The position numbers and the translations under genes were made by a program. The notes beneath the pieces are model-generated. The model was not told where the DNA came from. It saw only the letters and a program-made list of their open reading frames with translations, and did no database searches. 64,000 bases of DNA from JAENVU01 sp963801105 (GTDB lineage: Bacteria > Actinomycetota > Acidimicrobiia > IMCC26256 > JAENVU01), in contig CAWDDH010000003.1 of the NCBI GenBank assembly GCA_963801105.1, positions 1,612,001 to 1,676,000 of the forward strand. Direction: 5' to 3'. Of this stretch, positions 16,567-25,015 are shown one piece after another. Each line of letters begins with the position of its first letter. Position 1 is the first letter of the stretch.

Positions 16567-16761
16567 GCGCGGTTGCCAAACACCACGCGTGTAACTACAG
16601 TCCCGGGAACCTGGACTAGACAGCCAGGTCCGCGGAGTGCTCATCAGGCTCGCGTGGAGACAGTCAAGGCTCGTAGAACGCGGGACGCCGCAAGGGGTGT
16701 ACGAGCGGGGATGTGTCCTCGCGAGCTTCGGTGACCTCCTTGACAACAAGGAGCACCAGCA

Positions 16762-16938
16762 ATGGCGACCAAGAAGGTCGCCCGCAGCCCCCGGTCGGGT
16801 GCGCCCGATCCATCGGCAGTGCGTCGGTGGGTTGAGCGGACCTGTGCGGAACAAGGCGTCCCGGTCCACGTCACCGACCCGCGAACCCTCGCGAAGTTGT
16901 GGACGTTGTTCGGGATGCCGGGCGGCGGGCCAACATGA
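16762..16938 (+). CDS. 58-aa mobile-element protein, coupled to rep
   Basis: This short gene starts at ATG 16762, 8 bases after AAGGAG, and ends at TGA 16936-16938. The TGA overlaps the rep ATG as ATGA. The product has a basic N-terminus (MATKKVARSPRSG) and a helical core RRWVERTCAEQGVPVHVTD followed by TLAKLWTLFG. The strong ribosome site and the exact stop-start overlap support it as real and as the translational driver of rep. Function unknown; its size and position fit a copy-control or helper peptide. Confidence 0.75.
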   Translation: MATKKVARSPRSGAPDPSAVRRWVERTCAEQGVPVHVTDPRTLAKLWTLFGMPGGGPT

Positions 16939-17996
16939 ACGCGCCGTGCCTCGTGCGCCCCGCGATCCTCTCCGCCGGGAAGCGGTGCCTCAGCGGCGAG
17001 AAACACATCTGGCACCACCTCGGGTACAGCGAGGTCCCGCACCCCCGATGCGACACGCCGAAACTGCGCGAGTGCATGCGGTGTGGCCTGCGAGTCGTCA
17101 CGCGATGCCATCGAACCGCGCGGCGAAAGTGCGAGCCGTGCGGCAAGTCACACCGGTCACGCGTGCGGCGCATCTTCGCGTCGGGTTGGAGCGACCGGCC
17201 GACCGACCGGATCCTGTTCATCACGCTCACCGCACCGGGCGACGCGCGGCACTTCCTGCCCTCAGGTGAGGCGTGCTCGTGCACACCCGAAGGCGGGACC
17301 AATCTGGCGTGGTGGAACACCACGGCCGGCCAGCGGTTCAGTCACTTCATGCTCTACCTGCGACGCAGGTACGGCAAGGTCGAGTACGCACGCGCGGCAG
17401 AGGTGCAGAAGCGCGGCGCGTTGCACTTCCACCTGCTGCTGCGAGTGCAGCACCTCGACCAACTGCTCGCGGACTACCGAGCAAAGGACCCGCACTGCCC
17501 GTTGCGCGAACTCGCCATCGAACGAGGTTTCGGGCATGCCATCGACGTGAAGCTCGCGCAGCACGGACATGCCTGGTACTGCGCCAAGTACGTCAGTAAG
17601 ACGGCGGACGACCGAACCGAGTTGCCGTTCGTGGACAAGCGAACCGGCGAAGTCACGACCGGCAACGACCGCTACCGCCCCTGGAGCGCGTCGAAACGGT
17701 GGGGCCTGACGATGGCGCAAGTTCGTGCAGCGCAAGCGGCTTGGGCATCACAGAACGGACCCGCTTCGCCGGAGCCCTCGGGGGCACCGCAGCCGCCGCT
17801 TGCGGCGGCGGAGGCGCCCGAGGCGCCCCGAAGGGGCGCCGCTCTTGATCACAAAACGCACCGCTACACAAACGACCATCCGGCCCGCAGGGCCGGAAGC
17901 CCGGCCCAGCACGCGGGCGCGCCTGTTGGTGCAGCCGGCTCAAGGCGCCCGTTCAACCTGTCGACCTCCGATGCGTGGAGGGCCAGCAGTTCATAG
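16935..17996 (+). CDS. RepSA-like replication initiator
   Basis: 353 aa. An N-terminal Cys-rich zinc-binding region (residues about 5-70: RCLSG, CMRCGLRV, CEPCGKSH) is followed by ILFITLTAPGD and RYGKVEYARAAEVQKRGALHF, with HFHLLLR being a HUH-like metal site. HAWYCAKYVSK holds the tyrosine expected for strand nicking. This matches rolling-circle initiators of pSAM2-like elements. From about residue 270 the tail is Ala/Pro/Gly-rich and encoded by DNA with three strong hairpins. It is translationally coupled to the 58-aa gene and slightly overlapped by the next gene. Confidence 0.8.
   Translation: MNAPCLVRPAILSAGKRCLSGEKHIWHHLGYSEVPHPRCDTPKLRECMRCGLRVVTRCHRTARRKCEPCGKSHRSRVRRIFASGWSDRPTDRILFITLTAPGDARHFLPSGEACSCTPEGGTNLAWWNTTAGQRFSHFMLYLRRRYGKVEYARAAEVQKRGALHFHLLLRVQHLDQLLADYRAKDPHCPLRELAIERGFGHAIDVKLAQHGHAWYCAKYVSKTADDRTELPFVDKRTGEVTTGNDRYRPWSASKRWGLTMAQVRAAQAAWASQNGPASPEPSGAPQPPLAAAEAPEAPRRGAALDHKTHRYTNDHPARRAGSPAQHAGAPVGAAGSRRPFNLSTSDAWRASSS
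17795..17896. repeat. three consecutive perfect hairpins in the rep 3' end
   Basis: The hairpins are CCGCCGC-TT-GCGGCGG at 17795-17810, GGCGCCCC-GAA-GGGGCGCC at 17823-17841 and CCGGCCC-GCA-GGGCCGG at 17880-17896. All have perfect stems of 7-8 bp with 2-3 base loops. They lie within the coding tail of rep. Candidates are a replication origin part (single- or double-strand origin) or transcription attenuation. Confidence 0.8.
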
Positions 17997-18250
17997 CCGG
18001 AAAGCTTGAAGCGCTACTTGCCGCTCTCTGGTTGCCTCTGGTGGGCCTCGGCTTCGCGGCGGGAACTCTCATAGGCCCGGCAGGTTGGGCGTTCGTCCCG
18101 CTTGGTCTTGCCGCGGCGGCGCTCCTGCTCTGGCACGTCCAGCGAAGGGTTCAGTTGCCGCCCGATGAGCGTCGGCACCTGCGGCTCTGGCTGTCGAGCC
18201 GAGGTCAACACGCTGGATGGATGACGCTGCTCGGCAAGGCGCCGCGCTGA
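17975..18250 (+). CDS. small two-helix membrane protein
   Basis: 91 aa from GTG 17975, overlapping the end of rep by 22 bases. Two hydrophobic segments are visible: LLAALWLPLVGLGFAAGTLI (about 14-33) and WAFVPLGLAAAALLLWHV (about 38-55). A basic cytoplasmic-looking tail follows (RRVQLPPDERRHLRLWL). No family recognised. Small membrane proteins at this place in mobile elements sometimes act in transfer or exclusion; here that is only a guess. Confidence 0.55.
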   Translation: MEGQQFIAGKLEALLAALWLPLVGLGFAAGTLIGPAGWAFVPLGLAAAALLLWHVQRRVQLPPDERRHLRLWLSSRGQHAGWMTLLGKAPR

Positions 18251-18260
18251 AGCGGCTGGG

Positions 18261-18287
18261 CTGAGGACATTGGCGCGTGGCTGGGTG
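18261..18287 (+). repeat. 27-bp direct repeat, copy 1
   Basis: It starts CTGAGGACATTGGCGC and ends CTGGGTG, matching 24 of 27 positions of 19618-19644. It lies just after the small membrane gene stop, 2 bases before the lipoprotein gene's stop codon. The two copies bracket the lipoprotein and zinc-protein genes. Confidence 0.85.
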
Positions 18288-18288
18288 A

Positions 18289-19263
18289 TCAGCGTCGGCA
18301 GGCAGCGGCCATCCCGTAGTACTGGGCAAACGAGTCTTGCGGCGGAATGTTCGCGACATCGTGGTCGTATCGGAGGTCAGCGCCGTCAAGGGTCCCCGCC
18401 GCCAAGCGGTAGGAGTGGCGGCTGCCAGGCGGTAGAAGCCGGTAGTAGAGCACTTGCTCCTCGTGGCCGAACCATGTCACCGCGCCAGCGGATTCCGAGA
18501 TCACTTCCTCTGCGCCGGTGTCGAGGTCAAGCACTGCGGAGCGTCCGGCGTTGGAGAGCACGAGTGCGGACCCGTCGGGCCGCCAGTCGATGAGGTCATA
18601 GCTCTTGTGGGTCGCGACTTGGTGGGCGTCGCTCCCGTCGCGGTTGACGATCCACACACCCGACGGCTCGGAGAAGAGGTTGTTGACCAGGAAAGCGATT
18701 TTCTTGCCGTCCGGCGACCACGCCAACCCCAGCAGATAGCTCCTTTTTGGGTCGCCTTCGCTGACGATTGCGTGGTTCGCAGCGCCGGTCGTCGCGTCCA
18801 TGAGTCGGATCTCGTTCTTGCCACCGTTGTAGTCGTTACGGGCGTACGCGATCGTTGAACCGTCGGGAGACCAGGCCGGGTACTCGCCTCGATCGGTGCC
18901 GCGGATGACGCGACGGCGTTCGGGGTCCGTCCGCAGGATCGCGATGGACGTTTGGCGACCTTCGCCGATGGACTCAAACCAGGCCACTGCCAGTGAGCGA
19001 CCGTCGGGTGAGAAGCTCGGCTCGCCGGTGATCCAGCCCCGACCGGGCCGTGACTGAGTCCCGTCGGCGTCGTAGATCGCGATTGCACCCGCGTGGTAGC
19101 CCGTCTCATACCGCAGGGCGTACTGGGGGTCGTCACATGCGGAACTCGAGGTTGGAGTGGTGCTACTGCTGCACCCGGTCGCCGCCAGCAGCAACGACCC
19201 GACCACGATGACAGCGCGGGATCGTCGCGCTCGGGAGATACCAACCGTGTGCCTGCCAACCAC
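18289..19263 (-). CDS. TolB-like beta-propeller lipoprotein
   Basis: 324 aa. A signal peptide ends in a lipobox (LLLAATGC, Cys about residue 31), so the mature protein is a membrane-anchored exported lipoprotein. Repeats of the WD40/TolB type follow: PSFSPDGRSLAVA, PAWSPDGSTIAYA, LAWSPDGKKIAFL and IDWRPDGSALVL, about one per 45 residues, suggesting a five- or six-bladed propeller. Function would be binding or scaffolding at the cell surface. It is the only minus-strand gene in this part of the mobile region and lies between two 27-bp direct repeats, so it looks like acquired cargo. Confidence 0.8.
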   Translation of the reverse strand: MVGRHTVGISRARRSRAVIVVGSLLLAATGCSSSTTPTSSSACDDPQYALRYETGYHAGAIAIYDADGTQSRPGRGWITGEPSFSPDGRSLAVAWFESIGEGRQTSIAILRTDPERRRVIRGTDRGEYPAWSPDGSTIAYARNDYNGGKNEIRLMDATTGAANHAIVSEGDPKRSYLLGLAWSPDGKKIAFLVNNLFSEPSGVWIVNRDGSDAHQVATHKSYDLIDWRPDGSALVLSNAGRSAVLDLDTGAEEVISESAGAVTWFGHEEQVLYYRLLPPGSRHSYRLAAGTLDGADLRYDHDVANIPPQDSFAQYYGMAAACRR

Positions 19264-19354
19264 GAGTTCAGCCTGCCAGATGGAAACGCACTTGGGACAT
19301 CAACACACGCTTGGGTGTGACCCGAGGGTGTGCCCAGTGCGGAAGAATCTCGGT

Positions 19355-19621
19355 GTGACGGATTCCAACGACTGGCGCCTGATGGGTCAAGAGTCGTTCC
19401 TCGCGGGACGCGAGATGCGTTGGATGACCTGGCGGCCCTACCGCGAGGGCTGGGACCACGACCATTGCGACTTCTGTTCCGCGGAGATCTCGGATCGGCC
19501 CATCGACGACCACACTGAGTTCAACGAAGCCTGGGTCACGGCTGACGACGAGTATCACTGGGTTTGCCCGCGCTGCTTCGGAGACTTCCGCGACCGCTTC
19601 GGCTGGACAGTCGTTCGCTGA
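19355..19621 (+). CDS. small zinc-ribbon protein of unknown function
   Basis: 88 aa from GTG 19355. The protein opens DWRLMGQESFLAGREMRWMT and carries DHCDFCSAEI and WVCPRCFGDF, two Cys-x2-Cys knuckles about 40 residues apart that should bind one zinc. The acidic stretch DEYHW just before the second knuckle is typical of a widespread small hypothetical family seen near mobile DNA. No catalytic motif is visible. Its stop codon forms part of the second 27-bp repeat. Confidence 0.65.
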   Translation: MTDSNDWRLMGQESFLAGREMRWMTWRPYREGWDHDHCDFCSAEISDRPIDDHTEFNEAWVTADDEYHWVCPRCFGDFRDRFGWTVVR

Positions 19622-19644
19622 TGACATTGGCGCATGCCTGGGTG
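19618..19644 (+). repeat. 27-bp direct repeat, copy 2
   Basis: CTGATGACATTGGCGC...CTGGGTG, 24/27 identical to the copy at 18261-18287 and in the same orientation, 1357 bases apart. It includes the TGA of the zinc-ribbon gene. Confidence 0.85.
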
Positions 19645-20129
19645 CGCTGTTGCCGTCACCGCTCCGTAGAATCTGCCCATGGGCAGCGAGAGAGTCCGTT
19701 CACGGAGTTCCAGCATCGGATGCTGACCGAGACGACGCCGGTGATCTCGGGGCAGCTGGAACGTGGGGCCTTCGCGGTCGGGTTGCAGAACCGGTCGCCG
19801 CGACTGCGCTCGCGATCCGGGCCATAGCCGTGTCTTCGGGTTGGTCCTGCTCGATGCGATCGTCTGGGGTCTGTGGGGCTGATGAATCGGGAGCCTGGGT
19901 GAGCGTCAAAGGAAATCGTCGAGTCGGCCTATGCGAGCTTCGCCGCCGGTGATGTACCTCTCTGCACTGAAGACCGGCAAGGTCCTGCCGCTGCCGAGGT
20001 CCGGATACGTCGGAAGAAGCCCGGCGCTCGTGACTGCCGATCTGCTCGCGCCTCGAGAAATATCGGCGAATGTCGCGGCGTCGTGGCGAGAACGCACCAG
20101 GGCCGGTCGGCATGCGAGCCGGTGCGGAT
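19622..20129. other. 508-base stretch without an intact gene
   Basis: No open frame here has convincing composition. It holds the second 27-bp repeat at its left end and a short fragment resembling a SnoaL-like N-terminus at about 19899-19980. Otherwise it looks like degraded DNA at the edge of the mobile region. Confidence 0.6.
19899..19980 (+). pseudogene. remnant of a SnoaL-like protein N-terminus
   Basis: From GTG 19899, ignoring one extra A in an AAA run, the reading is VSVKEIVESAYASFAAGDVP, the characteristic first helix of SnoaL/NTF2-like proteins. Homology ends within 30 codons and no downstream SnoaL strands are visible in any frame. It is therefore a truncated, frameshifted leftover if real. 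Confidence 0.3.
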
Positions 20130-20591
20130 CTAGAGCTCGCGTCGCATGACGGACTGGTCGCTCGGGCGTTCCTTGCGATGCAGGTACGACCAGCCGCACC
20201 GCTCGTAGAAAGGTCCCGCCTCGGCCGTGTGGAGCCGCAGCTCGGACGCGCCGAAGCGGCGGGCGGTGTTCTCCGCGGTGCGAACGAGCTCGCGTCCGAC
20301 GCCCAGGTTGCGAGCGCGGCCGACGACGAACATCCCGGTCAGCCAGGGTCCACCGTCGGCGAACCGCTCGTCCCGGTTGTCTTCACAGATCGAGACTGAT
20401 CCCGACGGCTCGGAGTCCAGGTACGCGACGAGTGTGAACGGAACTCGATCGGTGTTCGAGCGACTTCGGATTCTGGCGCGCCACTCGTCCATATTCGCCG
20501 GGGACCCGTCGCTCCACTCGTGCCAGTGCCACGCAACAACCGCGTCGAGCGTTGACGATTCCTCGCTCAGCAGTTCGACTCGCAGGTCCAT
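20130..20591 (-). CDS. GNAT acetyltransferase
   Basis: 153 aa from ATG 20591. Landmarks are WHWHEWSDGSPANMDEWRARI near the N-terminus, LTGMFVVGRARNLGVGRELV as beta4 and the acetyl-CoA loop, and FYERCGWSYLHRKERP at the end. The Trp/His-rich start resembles GNATs that act on small molecules, such as aminoglycoside-modifying relatives. The substrate is not predictable. It marks the return to normal chromosomal composition to the right of the mobile region. Confidence 0.8.
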   Translation of the reverse strand: MDLRVELLSEESSTLDAVVAWHWHEWSDGSPANMDEWRARIRSRSNTDRVPFTLVAYLDSEPSGSVSICEDNRDERFADGGPWLTGMFVVGRARNLGVGRELVRTAENTARRFGASELRLHTAEAGPFYERCGWSYLHRKERPSDQSVMRREL

Positions 20592-20808
20592 CACTCGAGC
20601 ATCGTTGCATTGTGTGTCGGCGTCCAACGCCGCGGCGCGCCATCGTCACCTTGCCCGGGCGCGTCCGGCGACAGCACGCATTCCGAGCGAACCCGGGCGC
20701 GGTTCTCGATCGCGCCCGGGCAGCGGCGGTCGGGCCCACGAGGGTGAGTTTGACCCGGGCGTTGTGGCGCGCTTGGCCCGGGGTGCGCGCTCGTGCCAGC
20801 ATCGATGT

Positions 20809-21339
20809 ATGGAAGCCTGTCTCGAACGCGTCGTTGTCGACTGTCGGGCCGCGGTGGGGCTGCCCTCGGCGCAGGCCGACGTGACGGCCATCCTGGAGTT
20901 GGCAGCCCAGGACCCCGCTGTGAGTGCCGCGATCTCGGCCTTGACCGAGTTCCAGCGGCTGGAAGATCTGGCGATCCACCGATCCGAGACCCTCACCGTG
21001 CTCGCGGGATCTCTGCCACCGGGTTTCAGCGCCGCGCCGCACAACCACAACATGTGGTCCGTGGTCGCGGTGTGCGGCGGTCAGGAGGACAACCAGTTCT
21101 TCGAGCGCGACGCCGATGGGCTCCGACAGATCGGTGAGGCCTCGGTCATCGCGCCGGGTGTTCTGCCGAACGACCCCGAAGTGATCCACGCGGCCTGCAA
21201 TCCGCTCGATGTCCCTCTCCTGGCGCTCCACGCCTACGGCGGCGATCTGTTCTCCACCCCGCGGAGCAACTGGGATCCCGACACGAAGCGGGAGATCCCG
21301 TTCGACTGGAACAAGGTCACGAGCGCCGGGGACGGCTGA
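20809..21339 (+). CDS. cupin-type metal-dependent enzyme, cysteine-dioxygenase-like fold
   Basis: 176 aa from ATG 20809. The mid-protein PPGFSAAPHNHNMWSVVAVCGG is the cupin metal motif (His-x-His with downstream His in VIHAACNP), as in the COG5553 predicted metal-dependent double-stranded beta-helix enzymes related to cysteine dioxygenase. Oxidation of a thiol substrate is possible. The C-terminus FDWNKV is common in this family. It precedes the UbiA gene by 44 bases on the same strand. Confidence 0.7.
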   Translation: MEACLERVVVDCRAAVGLPSAQADVTAILELAAQDPAVSAAISALTEFQRLEDLAIHRSETLTVLAGSLPPGFSAAPHNHNMWSVVAVCGGQEDNQFFERDADGLRQIGEASVIAPGVLPNDPEVIHAACNPLDVPLLALHAYGGDLFSTPRSNWDPDTKREIPFDWNKVTSAGDG

Positions 21340-21383
21340 CTCCCGCCGACGTGCTCAGCCCGATCCGGGTAGGTTTCGGCTCC

Positions 21384-22401
21384 ATGACGGACGCCGCAGT
21401 CGAGCGGCACGACAGCCTGCCCAAGCGGTGGTTGTACGTGCTCGCCACCACGAACCCGCCGAAGGGCGACCTCGACCCGGTCTCGAAGTGGCTGTGGATC
21501 ACCCGGGCGGGCGTGCTGCCGATGACGCTCGTGGCCGCCGCGCTCGGCGGGCTGCTCGCGGTCTTCCGCGGACGCGACCGTCGACTGGGGGCTGTTCACC
21601 CTCGCGGCGGTCGGCATCGTGCTCGCCCACATGGCGAACAACATCATGAACGACCTCTTCGACCTCGAGGTCGGCACCGACACCGCCGACTACCCGCGCA
21701 ACCTCTACTCGCCCCACCCGGTGATCTCGGGCGTCCTGACCCGGGGACGCCTCGCGGTCTACGCGCTCGTGGTCAACGTCCTGTGCCTCGGGATCATGAT
21801 CTACCTGACCGCGGAACGCGGTCCGGCGATCATCGGATTCGCGCTCGGGGGCTTCGTCCTCTCCGCCGCGTACACCGCGCCGCCCCTTCGGTTGAAGAAG
21901 CACGGGCTCGGCGAGCCGACCGTGATCGCGGTCTGGGGACCGCTCATGGTGGGTGGCGTGTACTACGCCGCCACCGGCACGATCCCCGCGGCGGTCCTGG
22001 TGGCGAGCCTGCCCTACGCGATCCTCTGCACGACCGTGCTGATGGGCAAGCACATCGACAAGGCGCCCTGGGACGGTCCGGCGGGCACGCACACCCTGCC
22101 GGTCATCCTCGGCGACGGTCCCGCGCGCCAGGTGACACGCGGCATGTTCGTGGCGTTCTACGCGCTCGTCGCGGGGCTGGTGATCGCGCAGATCCTGCCC
22201 GTCGCGACGCTGTTCGTGTTCGGATCGCTCCCGCTGCTGGCACGGGTCTGGAGGGTCTACGGGGAGCCGAAGCCGGCCGAGTCGCCGATGCCCAACCCGG
22301 TCTGGCCGCTGTGGTTCGCGCCCCACTCGTTCCTGCTCACCCGCCGGGCGGGCGGGCTGCTGGTGGTGGGCATGATCGTCGGCGCGATCCTCGGCTGGTG
22401 A
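21384..22401 (+). CDS. UbiA-family prenyltransferase (one frameshift)
   Basis: About 339 aa once a single extra C near 21568 is discounted; the frame changes by +1 there and both halves are unmistakably one protein. The polyprenyl-diphosphate Mg site NDLFDLEVGTD lies near residue 85 and the second Asp cluster (DKAPWD) near 230. About eight hydrophobic helices are visible, e.g. AVYALVVNVLCLGIMIYL and LLVVGMIVGAILGW at the C-terminus. The family moves a prenyl chain onto an aromatic or other acceptor in the membrane (quinone, heme, lipid). Acceptor unknown; no quinone genes are adjacent. Confidence 0.8.
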
Positions 22402-22486
22402 CACGGACCCCGGCACGCGGAGCGGCTCCGGCGGGCCCCGCAATTCCGGGCGTTGTCAGGGAGGCGGCGGTACCATCGGCGCCTCT

Positions 22487-24260
22487 ATGACCCGGCGGAT
22501 CCTGATCGTCTCGGCGTCGATGGGCGCGGGTCACGACGGTGCCGCGAACGAGCTGCGCCGCCGGCTCGAGGCGCAGGGACACACCGTCCGAATCGTCGAC
22601 TTCCTGCACTGCTGCCCGTTCGGCATCGGCTGGTTCATCAAGTGGACGTACCTGCTCCAGCTGCGGGTCGCGCCGTGGAGCTACGAGCTCACGTACCGCC
22701 TCTGGTACAAGATGCCGTCGACGTGGGGCTTCATCGTCCGGCTCGACACGTTCATCGCCGGCAAGCGGATGCGCCAGGCGATCGTCGACACCGACGCCGA
22801 CGTCGTGGTGTCGACGTACCCGTTGTCGTCGCTCGTGCTCGGCAACATGCGCAAGAAGCGCTGGTTGAAGGTGCCGGTCATCACCTACCTCACCGACTTC
22901 GCGGTGCACCCGCTCTGGGTCCACCCGCACGTGGACGTGCACCTCGCGACGAGCGAGTTCGCGGCGGCGACGGCACGTGCCCGCGGCGGGGACGATTCCC
23001 GCGCGCCCGGCCCGCTCGTGGCCGGACGCTTCCGTGACGCCCAGACCGGCGACCGGGCGACTGCACGGGCCGAGCTCGGCATCCCCGACGACGCGCGTGC
23101 CGTGCTCGTGGTCGCCGGGTCGTGGGGCGTCGGCGACGTGCCCGGCACCTACGACGCGATCGTCGAGGCGGGCGACTTCCACCCCGTCGTGGTGTGCGGC
23201 CGGGACGAGAGGCTGCGGGACACGCTCGCAGCCACCGGGCACGGGACCATCGTCGGCTGGACCGACGACATGCCCCGGCTCATGGCCGCCTGCGACGTGA
23301 TGGTGGAGAACGCCGGTGGGCTGACCGCCAACGAGGCGTTCGCGGTCGGGCTGCCGGTGGTGACGTTCCTGCCGATCGCGGGGCACGGCAAGGACAACGC
23401 GCGAAGGAATGGAGGAGCTCGGCGTCACGCGCTACGCCCGGACCACCGAGGAGCTGCGCACCGCGCTCGAGGTTCTCGCGGCGCCGGGCCCGGAGCGTCA
23501 GGCCCAGCTGGCCCGGGCGCAGTCCCTGTTCGTCGGCGATCCGGCCGACGACGTGCTCGTCGAGGCGGACCGGCGCGCCGAGCGGAGCATCGAGCGGCCG
23601 ATCAAGATGCCGAAGGCCGCGCAGCGGCTCCGGGTGGCAGCCGTCGGCATGCTCGCGATCTACGGCGTGCTCACGCTCGGCGCCCAGGGGGTCAGCGCGT
23701 TCGGGGTCGGCGTCGCCGAGCCGCCGGCGAAGCAACCGGATCGCGTGTACCTCGGCGTCCGGCTGACCGCGGACGAGATCGGCCGGCCCGGGATCCGCGC
23801 GACGCTCGACCGCATGCACGCCACCGCGATCCTCGACGCCGAGACGGTCCGCGCGGCCGGTCCGGGTGTGATGCAGGCGCTCGCGGCGCGCCAGGTGGAC
23901 GTCGGCAACGGGGGCTGGGGCGTGGGCCGGCCGTTCCGCTACCTGCGCGCCCAGACCGATGTGGTGCAGTCGACCCAGGTGATCACCGCGGCGGCGCGGG
24001 TCGACGTCAAGGAGTTCGTGCCCGGCCGTCGCTTCGACGCCTTCGACCAGATCTTCGCCCGCCGGCGCGGGCAGCGGCTCGTGCGGCCCGATCACACCCT
24101 CCGACCGGACGACACGAACGTGGAGCTCGCCGCGCGCGGCGTGTACCTGCTCGACGGGCGCGGGGCCAGCTCGGGAGACGTCGAGCGTGCGCTCGACGGG
24201 TTCGCGGACGGCGCCCGGCGCGACGGCCTCTCCGTGACTCCCTTCTCGGCGCTGCGATGA
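22487..24260 (+). CDS. MGDG-synthase-like glycosyltransferase with degenerate deacetylase-like tail (one frameshift)
   Basis: About 590 aa after discounting one extra A near 23410. The first 300 residues are a GT-B processive glycosyltransferase: ILIVSASMGAGHDGAANELRR (MGDG synthase N-domain), VITYLTDFAVHPLWVHP and VMVENAGGLTANEAFA (donor site). A hydrophobic helix near residue 390 (AAVGMLAIYGVLTLGAQG) is followed by about 190 residues whose pattern parallels the NodB protein encoded next door (TLDRMHATAILDAETVRAAG versus TLDRLGLRATFFMLGDM) but without the catalytic Asp/His residues. It likely makes a membrane glycolipid. Stop and next start overlap (ATGA). Confidence 0.75.
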
Positions 24261-25012
24261 AGGTACGTCCCTCGGTCGCCGTCGGCACCGGTGTGGCGGC
24301 CGCCGGCGCCGGTGCGCTCGCGCTCCACGCCGCGCCGTCGCTGATCGCGCTGTCCTCGATCGGGCGCCACGTGGCGCCGCGGCTTGCCGGCGTGGGCGCG
24401 CCCGGGCACGTCGCGCTCACCTTCGACGATGGTCCCGACCCGGCCTCCACGCCGGCGTTCCTCGCGACGCTGGACCGGCTCGGGCTGCGGGCCACGTTCT
24501 TCATGCTCGGCGACATGGCCCGCGGGGCGCCCGGGCTCGCGGCGGAGGTGGCGGCGGCCGGCCACGAGGTCGGTGTGCACGGAGACCGGCATCGCTCCCA
24601 GCTCCGGCTCTCGCCCGGTGTCGTGGCCGACGATCTCGCCCGGGCGCGCGACTCGGTGGCGGCCGCGACCGGCGTCGAGCCGGTCTGGTTCCGCCCGCCC
24701 TACGGCACGCTGTCGCTCGGCGGTGTGCGCGCCGCCCGCCGCGCCGGGATGCGCACGGTGCTCTGGACGGCGTGGGGAAGGGACTGGCGTCCCGACGCCA
24801 CGCCCGACTCGATCGTTTCGGACGTCCTCGGTGGCTTCATCGACGGCGGCACGGTGCTCCTCCACGACTCGGACTGCACCTCGTCGCCCGAGTGCTGGAA
24901 GGCCGCGCTCGACGCGCTGCCGGTGCTCGCGTCGGCGCTGCACGACCAGGCACTGCGGGTCGGGCCGGTCGGCGAGCACGGCATCCCTGCTCCCGACCGT
25001 CGCGCCGCATAG
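24257..25012 (+). CDS. polysaccharide deacetylase (NodB domain)
   Basis: 251 aa. The N-terminus is a hydrophobic anchor or signal (VAAAGAGALALHAAPSLIAL). The five NodB motifs are present: TFDDGPD (metal Asp), HGDRHRSQ (His pair in altered spacing), RPPYG, DWRPD and the C-terminal LLHDS. It would remove acetyl groups from N-acetylglucosamine-containing polymers or a glycolipid head group at the cell surface. Its ATGA overlap with the glycosyltransferase indicates the two act on the same glycoconjugate. Confidence 0.88.
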   Translation: MKVRPSVAVGTGVAAAGAGALALHAAPSLIALSSIGRHVAPRLAGVGAPGHVALTFDDGPDPASTPAFLATLDRLGLRATFFMLGDMARGAPGLAAEVAAAGHEVGVHGDRHRSQLRLSPGVVADDLARARDSVAAATGVEPVWFRPPYGTLSLGGVRAARRAGMRTVLWTAWGRDWRPDATPDSIVSDVLGGFIDGGTVLLHDSDCTSSPECWKAALDALPVLASALHDQALRVGPVGEHGIPAPDRRAA

Positions 25013-25015
25013 CGC

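Larger units (their letters stand above)
14612..18250 (+). mobile_element. core of an actinobacterial integrative/replicative element
   Basis: Five consecutive plus-strand genes form a recognisable module: large serine recombinase, HTH protein, 58-aa protein, RepSA-like replication initiator and small membrane protein. Rep plus integrase without visible transfer genes fits a small integrative, possibly mobilisable, element of the pSAM2 kind, or a remnant. The ends cannot be fixed because serine-integrase att cores are short. Cargo up to about 20 kb may belong to it. Confidence 0.6.

Noticed and set aside
18261..19644. Integron gene cassette with attC sites.
   Set aside because: The 27-bp repeats lack attC inverted core sites, and the nearby recombinase is a serine type, not an integron tyrosine integrase.
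22487..25012. A single 841-residue fusion of glycosyltransferase and polysaccharide deacetylase.
   Set aside because: The middle of that frame is Arg-rich nonsense; a +1 shift near 23410 restores the glycosyltransferase, which then stops at 24260 and overlaps a separate deacetylase ATG.
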